A stretch of 64,000 nucleotides of DNA from Nocardioides sp. L-11A. Lineage in GTDB: Bacteria > Actinomycetota > Actinomycetes > Propionibacteriales > Nocardioidaceae. Every line of letters starts with the position of its first letter. Position 1 is the stretch's first letter. Under the pieces are notes generated by a model. It had not been told where the DNA came from. It saw only the letters and a program-made list of their open reading frames with translations, and searched no databases. Where the stretch lies: positions 1,674,001-1,738,000 of the forward strand of contig CP124680.1 in NCBI GenBank assembly GCA_029961745.1. The letters are read 5' to 3'. Shown here in pieces: positions 52,294 to 59,611 of the stretch. The translations under genes and the position numbers were made by a program.

Positions 52294-53478
52294 ATGCGCC
52301 TGTTCCCGGGAACCGTCACCACGCTCGTCACCGGCCTCGCTCTCGGGGTCGGCCTGCCCGCCGCCCTGCCCGGCGCGCTGCCGACCGCCGCGGCGGCCCC
52401 GGCGGCGGGCCCGGAGACGGTCACGCTCGCCGGCAGCGGGTGGGGGCACGGCAAGGGCCTGTCGCAGTACGGCGCGAAGGGCGCGGCCGAGCAGGGCCTC
52501 AGCGTCGCGCAGATCCTCGACTTCTACTACCCGGGTACGGCGCCCGGGCAGGCAGGCGGCCCGGTGAAGGTGCTGCTCACCGGCGACACCTCCAGCAATG
52601 TCGTCGTGCAGCACCGCGCGAAGCTCAAGGTCCGCAGTCTCGCCACCGGCAGGACCTGGAAGCTGGGCCAGCGCGGCGCGAAGCGCTGGAAGCTGACCGC
52701 CCACGGCGGCGACACCAAGCTCTCGGTCAAGGTGAAGCGCTGGAAGAAGGTCCGGATCATCCCCGGGCAGGCCGAGTTCAAGGCCAAGGGCGGCACCCTC
52801 CGGCTCTACATGCCGGGCGGTCCGGTCGACTACCGCGGCAAGATCCGCTCCGTCGTCCCGGCCGGCGGTCAGGGCCGCGACACCGTCAACGTGGTGAGCG
52901 TGGAGAAGTACCTGCGCGGGGTCGTGCCCTCCGAGATGCCCGCCAAGTGGCACCCGCAGGCCGTCCAGGCGCAGGCGGTCGCCGCCCGCACGTACGCGAT
53001 CTTCGAGCGCGACAACAACGACCGCGGTGTCTTCGACGTCTACGACACCACGCAGTCGCAGGTCTATCGGGGCGTCGGCGTGGAACAGCCGGAGGCGACC
53101 GCCGCGATCAAGGCGACCGCGCGGCAGGTCCGCACGTACGGCGGCGCGCCGGCGTTCACCCAGTTCTCCTCCAGCAACGGCGGCTGGACCGCGCTCGGCA
53201 CGCTGCCGTACCAGGTCGCGAAGCCGGACCCCTACGAGGCCGGCTCGGGCAACCCCAACAACTCCTGGTCGGTGCAGCTGACCGACGACGCGATCGAGGC
53301 GCAGTTCCCGGGGATCGGCGACTTCGACCACCTCGAACTCGTCGCCAGCCCGGACCCGAACGCCGGAGGGCGGGTGACGGAGGTCAAGGTCGTCGGCGCG
53401 AGCACCAGCACGACCCTGACCGGCGACCAGTTCCGGGTCAGGTTCGGGCTGAAGTCGACGCTCTTCCGCCTGGCCTGA
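52294..53478 (+). CDS. Secreted SpoIID/LytB-domain protein
   Basis: 394 residues. Sec signal peptide (residues 1-35, Ala-rich, cleavage near AAAAPAAG). The SpoIID/LytB pattern includes GSGWGHGKGLSQYGAKGAAEQGLSVAQIL near 45, KYLRGVVPSEMPAKWHPQAVQAQAVAARTYA near 205, YDTTQSQVYRG near 250 and FTQFSSSNGGWT near 288. Family members are lytic transglycosylases acting on denuded peptidoglycan or regulators of amidases. A basic region, WKLGQRGAKRWKLTAHGG, precedes the catalytic half. Its 3' end overlaps the convergent BenE gene by 41 bases. Confidence 0.9.
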   Translation: MRLFPGTVTTLVTGLALGVGLPAALPGALPTAAAAPAAGPETVTLAGSGWGHGKGLSQYGAKGAAEQGLSVAQILDFYYPGTAPGQAGGPVKVLLTGDTSSNVVVQHRAKLKVRSLATGRTWKLGQRGAKRWKLTAHGGDTKLSVKVKRWKKVRIIPGQAEFKAKGGTLRLYMPGGPVDYRGKIRSVVPAGGQGRDTVNVVSVEKYLRGVVPSEMPAKWHPQAVQAQAVAARTYAIFERDNNDRGVFDVYDTTQSQVYRGVGVEQPEATAAIKATARQVRTYGGAPAFTQFSSSNGGWTALGTLPYQVAKPDPYEAGSGNPNNSWSVQLTDDAIEAQFPGIGDFDHLELVASPDPNAGGRVTEVKVVGASTSTTLTGDQFRVRFGLKSTLFRLA

Positions 53479-54634
53479 CCTGGGGCCGCCCCGCGCGCAG
53501 GAAGGCCCGCAGCAGCAGGCCGACCACGAGCGCCCAGAACGCGGCACCGATCCCGAGCACGCTGATGCCGGAGGCCGCGACGACGAGGGTCGCCGCGGCC
53601 GGCTCCCGCTCCGCGGGGTCGGCGAGGGCGTCGCCCAGCGCCGCGCCGAGCGTGCCGAGCAGGGCGAGACCGGCCGCCGCCTGCATCACGCCGTCCGCGG
53701 CGGCGACCACGAGGGTGGCCAGCGCGGTGCTGCCCACCGCGAGGACCAGGTAGGCGATCGACGCGGTGACGGCGGCGATCCAGCGCCGGCGCGGGTCCGG
53801 CCCGGCCGTCGGGCCCGCGGCGAGGGCGGCGGTGATCGCGGCCAGGTTGATCGCGTGCCCGCCCGTGGGAGCGCCGACGACCGTGCCGAGGCCGGTGACG
53901 GCCAGCGACTCCCGCCAGGGCACGCGGTAGCCGAACCCGTTCATCACCGCGACGCCGGGCACGTTCTGCGAGGCCATCGTGACGACGTACAACGGCAGGG
54001 CGATGCCGACGAGCGCCGACAGCGACCAGGACGGCGTGGTCCAGGTCAGGTGCGGCGCGAGGTCGGCGGCGTCGATCCGCGCGGTGGCCACCACGGTGAT
54101 CAGCGCGACGAGCAGCGCCCCGGGCACCGCCCAACGCGGGGCGATCCGCAGGAGCAGCAGCCAGGTCACGACCAGCGGGGCGACGGCGGCCGGGGAGTCG
54201 ACCAGCGCGGTCACGGGAGCCAGGCACAGCGGGAGCAGGACGCCGGCGAGCATGGCGCGGGCCAGGCTGGCCGGGATCGCGGCGACCAGGTCGCCGACCC
54301 GCGGGATGAGGGCGGTCAGCACGATGAGCACGCCGGTCGCGACGAAGGCGCCGACCGCGGCCGGCCAACCGCCGGTGACGCCGGCCGACGTGGCCAGCAG
54401 CGCGGCGCCGGGGGTCGACCAGGCCAGGGTCACCGGGATCCGGTGCCGCACGGAGAGCCAGAGCATGCCGAGGGCCTGGGTGACGAGCAGGGTGGCGAGG
54501 CCGGAGGCCGCCTGTCGCGGGGACGCCCCGACCGCGGTGAGCCCGGCCAGGCAGACGACGAAGGAGCTGCTGAACCCGACGAGCGCGGTGACGACGCCGG
54601 CCAGCACGGGACCGTGAGTACTCTGCTCGGACAC
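53438..54634 (-). CDS. benE: BenE-type benzoate/proton symporter
   Basis: 398 residues, about 12 membrane helices, almost no long loops. BenE-family stretches include VGASPRQAASGLATLLVTQALGM near 30, WSTPGAALLA near 70 and a conserved ASQNVPGVAVMNGFGY near 218 followed by PTGGHAINLAAITAA near 255. It should import benzoate or a similar aromatic acid with protons. GTG 54634 has GAGGAGG five bases upstream. It is divergent from an XRE-cupin regulator with a palindrome between, so self-contained regulation is likely. No aromatic catabolic genes are adjacent. Confidence 0.88.
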   Translation of the reverse strand: MSEQSTHGPVLAGVVTALVGFSSSFVVCLAGLTAVGASPRQAASGLATLLVTQALGMLWLSVRHRIPVTLAWSTPGAALLATSAGVTGGWPAAVGAFVATGVLIVLTALIPRVGDLVAAIPASLARAMLAGVLLPLCLAPVTALVDSPAAVAPLVVTWLLLLRIAPRWAVPGALLVALITVVATARIDAADLAPHLTWTTPSWSLSALVGIALPLYVVTMASQNVPGVAVMNGFGYRVPWRESLAVTGLGTVVGAPTGGHAINLAAITAALAAGPTAGPDPRRRWIAAVTASIAYLVLAVGSTALATLVVAAADGVMQAAAGLALLGTLGAALGDALADPAEREPAAATLVVAASGISVLGIGAAFWALVVGLLLRAFLRAGRPQVRPGGRASTSART

Positions 54635-54662
54635 GCCGCCTCCTCGCGAACACCGGTGCGGC

Positions 54663-54678
54663 GTTCTGTTTACGGAAC
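54663..54678. promoter_or_regulatory. Imperfect 16-bp palindrome between benE and its putative regulator
   Basis: GTTCTGTT-TACGGAAC matches its reverse complement at six of eight positions per arm, with GTTC/GAAC ends. It lies 28 bases upstream of benE and 21 bases upstream of the regulator gene, and overlaps the probable -10 region. Likely operator of the XRE-cupin protein. Confidence 0.55.
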
Positions 54679-54699
54679 ATCTTAGGCGGAGGGGAGCCG

Positions 54700-55233
54700 A
54701 TGGCGCGAGTGGCGGAGCCGGCCGGCGCGGGCGTCGGGGCCCGCATCCGGGCGCTGCGGGAGGCGCGCGGCCTCTCCCTCTCGGCCCTGGCCGCCCAGGC
54801 CGGGATCGGCAAGGGCTCCCTCTCGGAGCTGGAGACCGGACGGCGCAACCCCACCCTCGACACCCTGTACGCCGTCGCGGCGCCGCTCGGCGTACCGCTG
54901 GCCGCGCTGCTCGACGACCACGACGGTGCCGTGCTCGCGGACCACGGCATGGTCACGACCCGGGTCCGGGTGGTGCGCGAGCCGGGCCGCACGACCGAGG
55001 TCTACCTGATCCGCCTCGCGCCGGGCGTCGAGCGCCGCTCGCCGGCCCACTCGCGAGGGGTCGAGGAGCAGTTGGTGGTGGTGAGCGGCGCGGGCGTCGT
55101 GGAGTACGACGGCCGCTCGGTCGCGCTCGGCCCCGGTGACCACGTGCGCTTCGCGGCCGACCGTCCGCACGCCTATCGCGCGGGGCCGGACACCGAGCTC
55201 GAGGCGGTCGACGTGATCGTCACGCCCGGCTGA
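54700..55233 (+). CDS. XRE-family HTH regulator with C-terminal cupin
   Basis: 177 residues. HTH_3 at about 13-68 (IRALREARGLSLSALAAQAGIGKGSLSELETGRRNPTLDTL), then a cupin at about 95-172 (HSRGVEEQLVVVSGAGVVEYDG and LGPGDHVRFAADRPHAYRA). Such proteins sense a small ligand or metal in the cupin and usually repress a neighbouring transporter or catabolic gene. ATG 54700 has GGAGGGG six bases upstream. Divergent from benE. Confidence 0.9.
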   Translation: MARVAEPAGAGVGARIRALREARGLSLSALAAQAGIGKGSLSELETGRRNPTLDTLYAVAAPLGVPLAALLDDHDGAVLADHGMVTTRVRVVREPGRTTEVYLIRLAPGVERRSPAHSRGVEEQLVVVSGAGVVEYDGRSVALGPGDHVRFAADRPHAYRAGPDTELEAVDVIVTPG

Positions 55234-55254
55234 GCCGAGTCCGCCTCGGGGACC

Positions 55255-55560
55255 TCAGAAGGGCGGCCGACCGGTCCCGCTGACCCGGAACCGCCCCCAG
55301 GGGTCGACGTCGGCGACCTTGCCGTCGGCGGTGCCGTGGGCGGTGCGGAGGGTGACGGACGACCCGCTGCGGACCGTGGCGAGAGTGGCGGAGGCGGCGA
55401 TCCGGCCGTACCAGTGGAAATGCCCGTCGAGCGGCTGGAAGGCGCCCCGCAGGGTGACCGCGACCGGGTGCTCCGCGCCCTCGACGACGAGGGTCGCCGG
55501 GCCGTCGTACTCCGCCTGGGGCTCGTGCGCCGCGGGCCGGACGCCGGGCGTCGCGCTCAC
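55255..55560 (-). CDS. DUF4873-domain protein
   Basis: 101 residues, beta-rich, no signal. The core is YDGPATLVVEGAEHPVAVTLRG, then FQPLDGHFHWYGRI, with a conserved H-F-H-W-Y-G-R motif. It also has GRFRVSGTGRPPF at the end. I recall DUF4873 proteins near flavin monooxygenases and diiron oxygenases in mycobacteria and nocardioforms; the function is unknown. GTG 55560 overlaps the TetR stop (GTGA), so it is co-translated with the regulator. Confidence 0.78.
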   Translation of the reverse strand: MSATPGVRPAAHEPQAEYDGPATLVVEGAEHPVAVTLRGAFQPLDGHFHWYGRIAASATLATVRSGSSVTLRTAHGTADGKVADVDPWGRFRVSGTGRPPF

Positions 55561-56246
55561 CGGCGGCGCTCCGTGCGGATCGGGGTGACGCTGCCCGTGC
55601 CGCGCCCGGCGTCGAGGCGGGAGAGGTCGACGCCGCTCTCCGCGGTCGCACCGGAGAGCGCGTGCCAGATGAAGTCGCTCAGGTAGGCGGCCGCGGCCGC
55701 GCGCGAGACGGTGTGCCGCTCCAGCCACCAGTGGCCGACGGACGTGCTGAGACCGACCACGGCGTGCGCCCACGGCTCGGCCGCGCCGGTGTCGCCGCCG
55801 AGATGGCGCAGCGCGTCGCCGAGCAGGCGGGTCAGCTTGGTGGCGACCTGGTCCTTCCCGGCGGCCAGCGGGTCGGTGCCGCCGGCGGGCCGGCTGAGCA
55901 GGAGGAAGGCCTGGGGATGCTCGGCCAGCGTGTCGAGGTACGCCGCCACGCCGGCGCTCACCCGGTCGCGGGCCGACGCGGGGGTGAGCACCGCGGCGAG
56001 CACGCGCGCGAGGACCAGGTCGGCCGCCCACGAGCCGACCGCGGCGTGCAGCTCGCTCTTGTCGGCGAAGTAGCGGTAGAGGACCGGCTTGCTCACGCCC
56101 GCCTCGGCGGCGATGTCGGCGACCGACGCGTCCGGGCCGAGCGCGTCGATGGCGCGCACGGCCGCGAGGACGAACTCCTCACGCCGTTCGGTGCGGTGCT
56201 GTTCCCAGCGGGTCGTGCGCCCGTCGCGCTTGACGTTGGAGGCCAT
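55557..56246 (-). CDS. TetR-family regulator, likely repressor of the diiron oxygenase
   Basis: 229 residues. HTH near 25-70 (AIDALGPDASVADIAAEAGVSKPVLYRYFADKSELH). The C-terminal domain ends with WWLERHTVSRAAAAAYLSDFIWHAL. TACCCT lies seven bases before the ATG at 56246, so it is probably leaderless. The operator TTACCG-A-CGGTAA lies 24 bases upstream, between this gene and the divergent oxygenase gene, so auto-repression and repression of the oxygenase are expected. Confidence 0.92.
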   Translation of the reverse strand: MASNVKRDGRTTRWEQHRTERREEFVLAAVRAIDALGPDASVADIAAEAGVSKPVLYRYFADKSELHAAVGSWAADLVLARVLAAVLTPASARDRVSAGVAAYLDTLAEHPQAFLLLSRPAGGTDPLAAGKDQVATKLTRLLGDALRHLGGDTGAAEPWAHAVVGLSTSVGHWWLERHTVSRAAAAAYLSDFIWHALSGATAESGVDLSRLDAGRGTGSVTPIRTERRR

Positions 56247-56269
56247 GGGCCCCAGGGTACTATTATCCG

Positions 56270-56282
56270 TTACCGACGGTAA
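56270..56282. promoter_or_regulatory. TetR operator between tetR/DUF4873 and the diiron oxygenase
   Basis: TTACCG-A-CGGTAA is a perfect palindrome. It overlaps TAATAT (56280-56285), a likely -10 for the oxygenase, and lies just behind the TetR -10, so bound repressor would block both promoters. Confidence 0.7.
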
Positions 56283-56317
56283 TATGTAGTCATCACTGAG
56301 GAGCCAGGAGGCAGACC

Positions 56318-57226
56318 GTGACCCTCGTCGACGACGTCACCGGTGCCAGCGGGGCGGACGCGCTGGCGCAGCGGCTGCTGCGCTCGACGGCGCGCCAGTC
56401 CTACGACCCCGAGGTCGACCTCGACTGGAACGCGCCGCCCGTCCCCGGGCTGTGGTGGATGCAGCCGGAGCGGATGTCCCTCTACGGCACGCCGATGTGG
56501 CGCCGGCTGAGCGAGGAGCAGCGGATCACGCTGTCCATGCACGAGGTCGCGAGCATCGCCAGCGTCGGGATCTGGTTCGAGATCGTGCTCATGCAGATCC
56601 TGCTGCGCGACGCCTACAGTGCCGACCCGCGGTCGGCGCGCACCCAGTTCGCGCTCACCGAGGTCGGTGACGAGACCCGTCACACGGTCATGTTCGGCCG
56701 CGCGATCGGTGCGATGGGCGTGCCGGCCTACGGTCCCCGCCCGATGCCGCGCCGGCTCGCGAAGCTCGGCCCGCTGACCCTGCGCGGCGCCAGCGCGTAC
56801 GCCGGCATCCTGATCGGCGAGGAGCCGGTCGACCGCTGGCAGCGCGAGATGATGCGCGACGAACGGATCCAGCCGCTGACCCGGATGGTCGCGCGGATCC
56901 ACGTCACCGAGGAGGCCCGCCACGTCACCTTCGCGCGCGACGAGCTGGAGAAGGCCGTGCGCGGCCTGAGCCGCGCGAAGCTGCGCTGGCACCAGGCGAT
57001 GACCGCGCAGGTCGCCTACGTGACGATGCGCTCGCTGGTCCACCCCGAGGTCTACGCATCCGTCGGACTCGACCCGGCAGAGGCCCGCCGGCAGGCGCTC
57101 GGCAACGAGAGCTACCGCGAGACGATCGCCTGGATGGGCGAGAAGGTGATGCCGGTCCTGGAGACGAACGGCATGGTCGCGGAGCGCGACCACAAGATCT
57201 GGCGGGGCTCCCTGCTCCTGCGCTGA
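56318..57226 (+). CDS. AurF-type diiron N-oxygenase family protein
   Basis: 302 residues, all-helical. Diiron ligand motifs are SMHEVASIASVG near 75, EVGDETRHTVMFGRAIG near 115 and IHVTEEARHVTFARDEL near 205. The paired ExxH elements match AurF (p-aminobenzoate N-oxygenase) and its many uncharacterised actinobacterial relatives. Substrate unknown. GTG 56318 has AGGAGG seven bases upstream. Divergent from its TetR. Confidence 0.87.
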   Translation: MTLVDDVTGASGADALAQRLLRSTARQSYDPEVDLDWNAPPVPGLWWMQPERMSLYGTPMWRRLSEEQRITLSMHEVASIASVGIWFEIVLMQILLRDAYSADPRSARTQFALTEVGDETRHTVMFGRAIGAMGVPAYGPRPMPRRLAKLGPLTLRGASAYAGILIGEEPVDRWQREMMRDERIQPLTRMVARIHVTEEARHVTFARDELEKAVRGLSRAKLRWHQAMTAQVAYVTMRSLVHPEVYASVGLDPAEARRQALGNESYRETIAWMGEKVMPVLETNGMVAERDHKIWRGSLLLR

Positions 57227-57245
57227 CCCCTCCGCCGATCCGGGC

Positions 57246-57659
57246 TCAGCGCGTGAACCGCCGGCGCGCGGCGATGACCTCCGCGTAGATACCGGGATCC
57301 AGCGCGGCCCCCTCGCGTCGTACGTCGTGGGGGTCGAGGACCAGGAGCCGGTTGAGCCGGACCTCGCTGGGGCGCCCGCGCGGGTCCCAGGCGCCGGTGC
57401 CGATATCCATCCAGTACCTCCCCGCGGCAGCCTCCTGGGCCTCGTCGCGGTCGTGGTCCTTGCTCGTCATGACCAGGCAGTGCAGCAGCTCGCCGCCGTC
57501 GCGGTCGGTCGCGGTGCCGATGACCAGCACCGGCCGGTCCTTGCCCTGGCGCGGGTCGTCCTCGTAGGGCACCCAGGCCCAGACGACCTCGCCGGGGTCG
57601 GGCCGGCCGTCCGTCACCGGCGCGTAGCTGCCGTCGGGCTGGTCGGGTGCGTGGGTCAT
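57246..57659 (-). CDS. PemK/MazF-like protein
   Basis: 137 residues, single PemK-like barrel. The signature is GEVVWAWVPYEDDPRQGKDRPVLVIG near 22-48, then LLHCLVMTSKDHD and RLNRLLVLDP. Canonical MazF/PemK toxins are ribosome-independent mRNA endonucleases. No antitoxin gene adjoins it. ATG 57659 overlaps the MFS stop (ATGA), so it is coupled to a transporter, which is unusual. It may be a non-toxic relative; I am not sure. Confidence 0.8.
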   Translation of the reverse strand: MTHAPDQPDGSYAPVTDGRPDPGEVVWAWVPYEDDPRQGKDRPVLVIGTATDRDGGELLHCLVMTSKDHDRDEAQEAAAGRYWMDIGTGAWDPRGRPSEVRLNRLLVLDPHDVRREGAALDPGIYAEVIAARRRFTR

Positions 57660-59023
57660 CGGGCCTCCTCGGCGGGTCGACCCCGGTCGATCGCGACGAT
57701 CGCGACGGCGGTCCCGAGTGAGATCGCGCCGGCGAGCAGGGTGACGTGGTTCCAGCCTGCCACCTGCGCGGCCGCCGAGGCGTGGGGCGTCGCCGCGAGG
57801 ACGCTGACCAGCGTGGTGCCGACCGCCGCCCCGACGTACCGGGCCGTGTTGTTGACGCCGGTGCCGACCGCCGCCCGCCCGGCGGGCACGGTCGCGATCG
57901 CCTGCCGGCCGAGACCTCCGTTGAGGAGCCCGCTGGCGATCCCGGCCACGATCAGCCCCGGTGCCAGTCGGAGGGCGGACGGCGGGCCGCCGAGTCCCGA
58001 CAGCATGAGCAGGCCCACGCCGGCGCCGACCAGGCCCGCGGCGAGCTGGGTGGTGCCGGCGAGGCGCAGGGTGAGAGGGCGCAGCGCGAGCGCGGCCACA
58101 GCGCTCGTCGCCGACCAGAGTGCGAGCAGGGCGCCGGCCTGGAGGCTGCTCAGGCCCATCGCGCCGGTCGCGAAGGTGCCCGAGAACGACATCAGGGCGA
58201 TGACGCCGGCGCCGGTGCCCACGGCCGCGAGCGCGGCGGCCGTGAATCCCCGGTGGCGCAGCAGGGCGGGCTCGAGCATCGGGTGGCGACGGCGCACCTG
58301 CACGACGGCGAAGCCGGCCAATGTGACGAGCGCGACGGCGGCGCCGGTCACGGCGACCCCCAGGTCGCCGCGGCGGGCCTCGACGAGCGTGACCAGCAGC
58401 GCGGTGAGGCCGATCGCCATCAGTGCGGCGCCGGCGAGATCCATCCGGCGCCCGGGGTCGACCTCGGACTCCACGAAGCAGCGGCGCGCCGCCGCGGCCA
58501 TGGCGAGCCCGGCTGCCGTGAGCAGTGCGTAGGTCGCCGGCCACAGCTCGCCGAGGTCGAAGAGTCCCGTGAGCAGCGGTCCGCCCGCGATCCCGAGGCC
58601 CATGCTGCCGCCCCACCACGCGGCCGAGCGGGCGCGGTGCGCCGGATCGGTCGTGACCGCGGCGACCAGGCCGAGGCCGGTGGCGATGACACCGGCCGCG
58701 CCCAGGCCCTCGATCACGCGGCCGGTGACGAACGTCCGGGTGTCCGCGGCCACGGCGCAGAGCGCTGAGCCCGTGGCGAAGACGAGGGCGCCGCCGGTGA
58801 ACACCCGCCGTCGTCCCGTCAGGTCGGCCAGCGCTCCCGCCGGCAGCAGGCCCACGGCCAGGCCGACGCTCATCGAGCTGAGCAGCCAGGTCGTCGCCGC
58901 GGGGGACGCGACGAACGCGGCCGTGAGGGTGGTCGCGTTCCCGAGCGGGCCGGAGTAGGCGACCATCGCGACGAAGGTGCTGACGGAGGTCAGGGTGAGG
59001 GCCGCCGCGGCTGGTCTGTTCAC
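57656..59023 (-). CDS. MFS drug/proton antiporter-like transporter, 14-helix or 12-helix type
   Basis: 455 residues with at least 12 membrane helices. Motif A GALADLTGRRRVF near residue 62 and the GPLLTGLF stretch (motif C-like, G.AGGPLLTG near 145) indicate an exporter. It has little extramembrane sequence. GTG 59023 is chosen; no Shine-Dalgarno is visible. The HxlR gene is divergent, and an inverted pair of GTCTGTTCACC motifs lies in the gap and inside the first codons, so expression is probably induced by the drug or metabolite sensed by HxlR. Confidence 0.86.
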   Translation of the reverse strand: MNRPAAAALTLTSVSTFVAMVAYSGPLGNATTLTAAFVASPAATTWLLSSMSVGLAVGLLPAGALADLTGRRRVFTGGALVFATGSALCAVAADTRTFVTGRVIEGLGAAGVIATGLGLVAAVTTDPAHRARSAAWWGGSMGLGIAGGPLLTGLFDLGELWPATYALLTAAGLAMAAAARRCFVESEVDPGRRMDLAGAALMAIGLTALLVTLVEARRGDLGVAVTGAAVALVTLAGFAVVQVRRRHPMLEPALLRHRGFTAAALAAVGTGAGVIALMSFSGTFATGAMGLSSLQAGALLALWSATSAVAALALRPLTLRLAGTTQLAAGLVGAGVGLLMLSGLGGPPSALRLAPGLIVAGIASGLLNGGLGRQAIATVPAGRAAVGTGVNNTARYVGAAVGTTLVSVLAATPHASAAAQVAGWNHVTLLAGAISLGTAVAIVAIDRGRPAEEAR

Positions 59024-59061
59024 CGAACCATGGTGGCAGAGTCATGGTCTGGTGAACAGAC
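59014..59061. promoter_or_regulatory. Paired operators between the MFS gene and hxlR
   Basis: GTCTGTTCACC (59014-59024) and its exact reverse complement GGTGAACAGAC (59051-59061) are 26 bases apart. Each also lies in a local palindrome: GTTC-ACC-GAAC at 59019-59029 and GTCTG-GTGAA-CAGAC at 59047-59061. The first overlaps the MFS start codon and the second lies just upstream of the hxlR -10 TAGGAT (59069-59074), which is six bases before GTG 59081. Confidence 0.7.
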
Positions 59062-59080
59062 TTCGAGCTAGGATGGCGGT

Positions 59081-59611
59081 GTGGCGCTCGGCACCGGATA
59101 CGACCAGCAGGGCTGCTATCTCGCGCGCGCCCTCGAGGTCGTGGGAGAGCGATGGACCCTGCTGATCCTGCGGGACTGCTTCTTCGGCGTCCGCCGGTTC
59201 ACCGACCTGCGGGACCATCTCGACATCTCTCGAGCGGTGCTCACCGCCCGCCTCGACGGCCTCGTCGCCGACGGAGTGCTGTCCCGGACCACGGTCGACG
59301 GACACCCGGAGTACCTCCTCACCGAGGCCGGGCGGGCGCTGTGGCCGGTCGTGTTCGCGCTCGCGAGGTGGGGCGAGCAGCACGTCGGGGCCCGCCACCC
59401 CGCGCGGGTCTTCAGCCACGCCGACTGCGGCACCGACGTCGACGCGCTCGGCCGCTGCCCGGCCTGCGGCACCGTCCCGGGGCCGGAGGACCTCGTCGTC
59501 CGGCCCGGCGCCGGAGCCAACCCGATGCGGCGCGACGACCGGGTGGCCCGTGCGCTGGAGCGACCGCACCGCCTGCTCACCCGGCTCGAGCTCGCGGCGG
59601 ACTGGACCTAG
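59081..59611 (+). CDS. HxlR-family regulator with C-terminal cysteine cluster
   Basis: 176 residues. wHTH core at about 10-100 (CYLARALEVVGERWTLLILRDCFFGVRRFTDLRDHLDISRAVLTARLDGL and VDGHPEYLLTEAGRALWPV). A C-terminal extension holds HADCGTD and RCPACG, a possible zinc ribbon or redox switch; Cys12 in QGCYLARAL is the classic HxlR redox-sensing position. GTG 59081 is six bases after TAGGAT, so translation is leaderless. It probably controls the divergent MFS gene. Its stop overlaps that of the next, convergent gene. Confidence 0.88.
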   Translation: MALGTGYDQQGCYLARALEVVGERWTLLILRDCFFGVRRFTDLRDHLDISRAVLTARLDGLVADGVLSRTTVDGHPEYLLTEAGRALWPVVFALARWGEQHVGARHPARVFSHADCGTDVDALGRCPACGTVPGPEDLVVRPGAGANPMRRDDRVARALERPHRLLTRLELAADWT

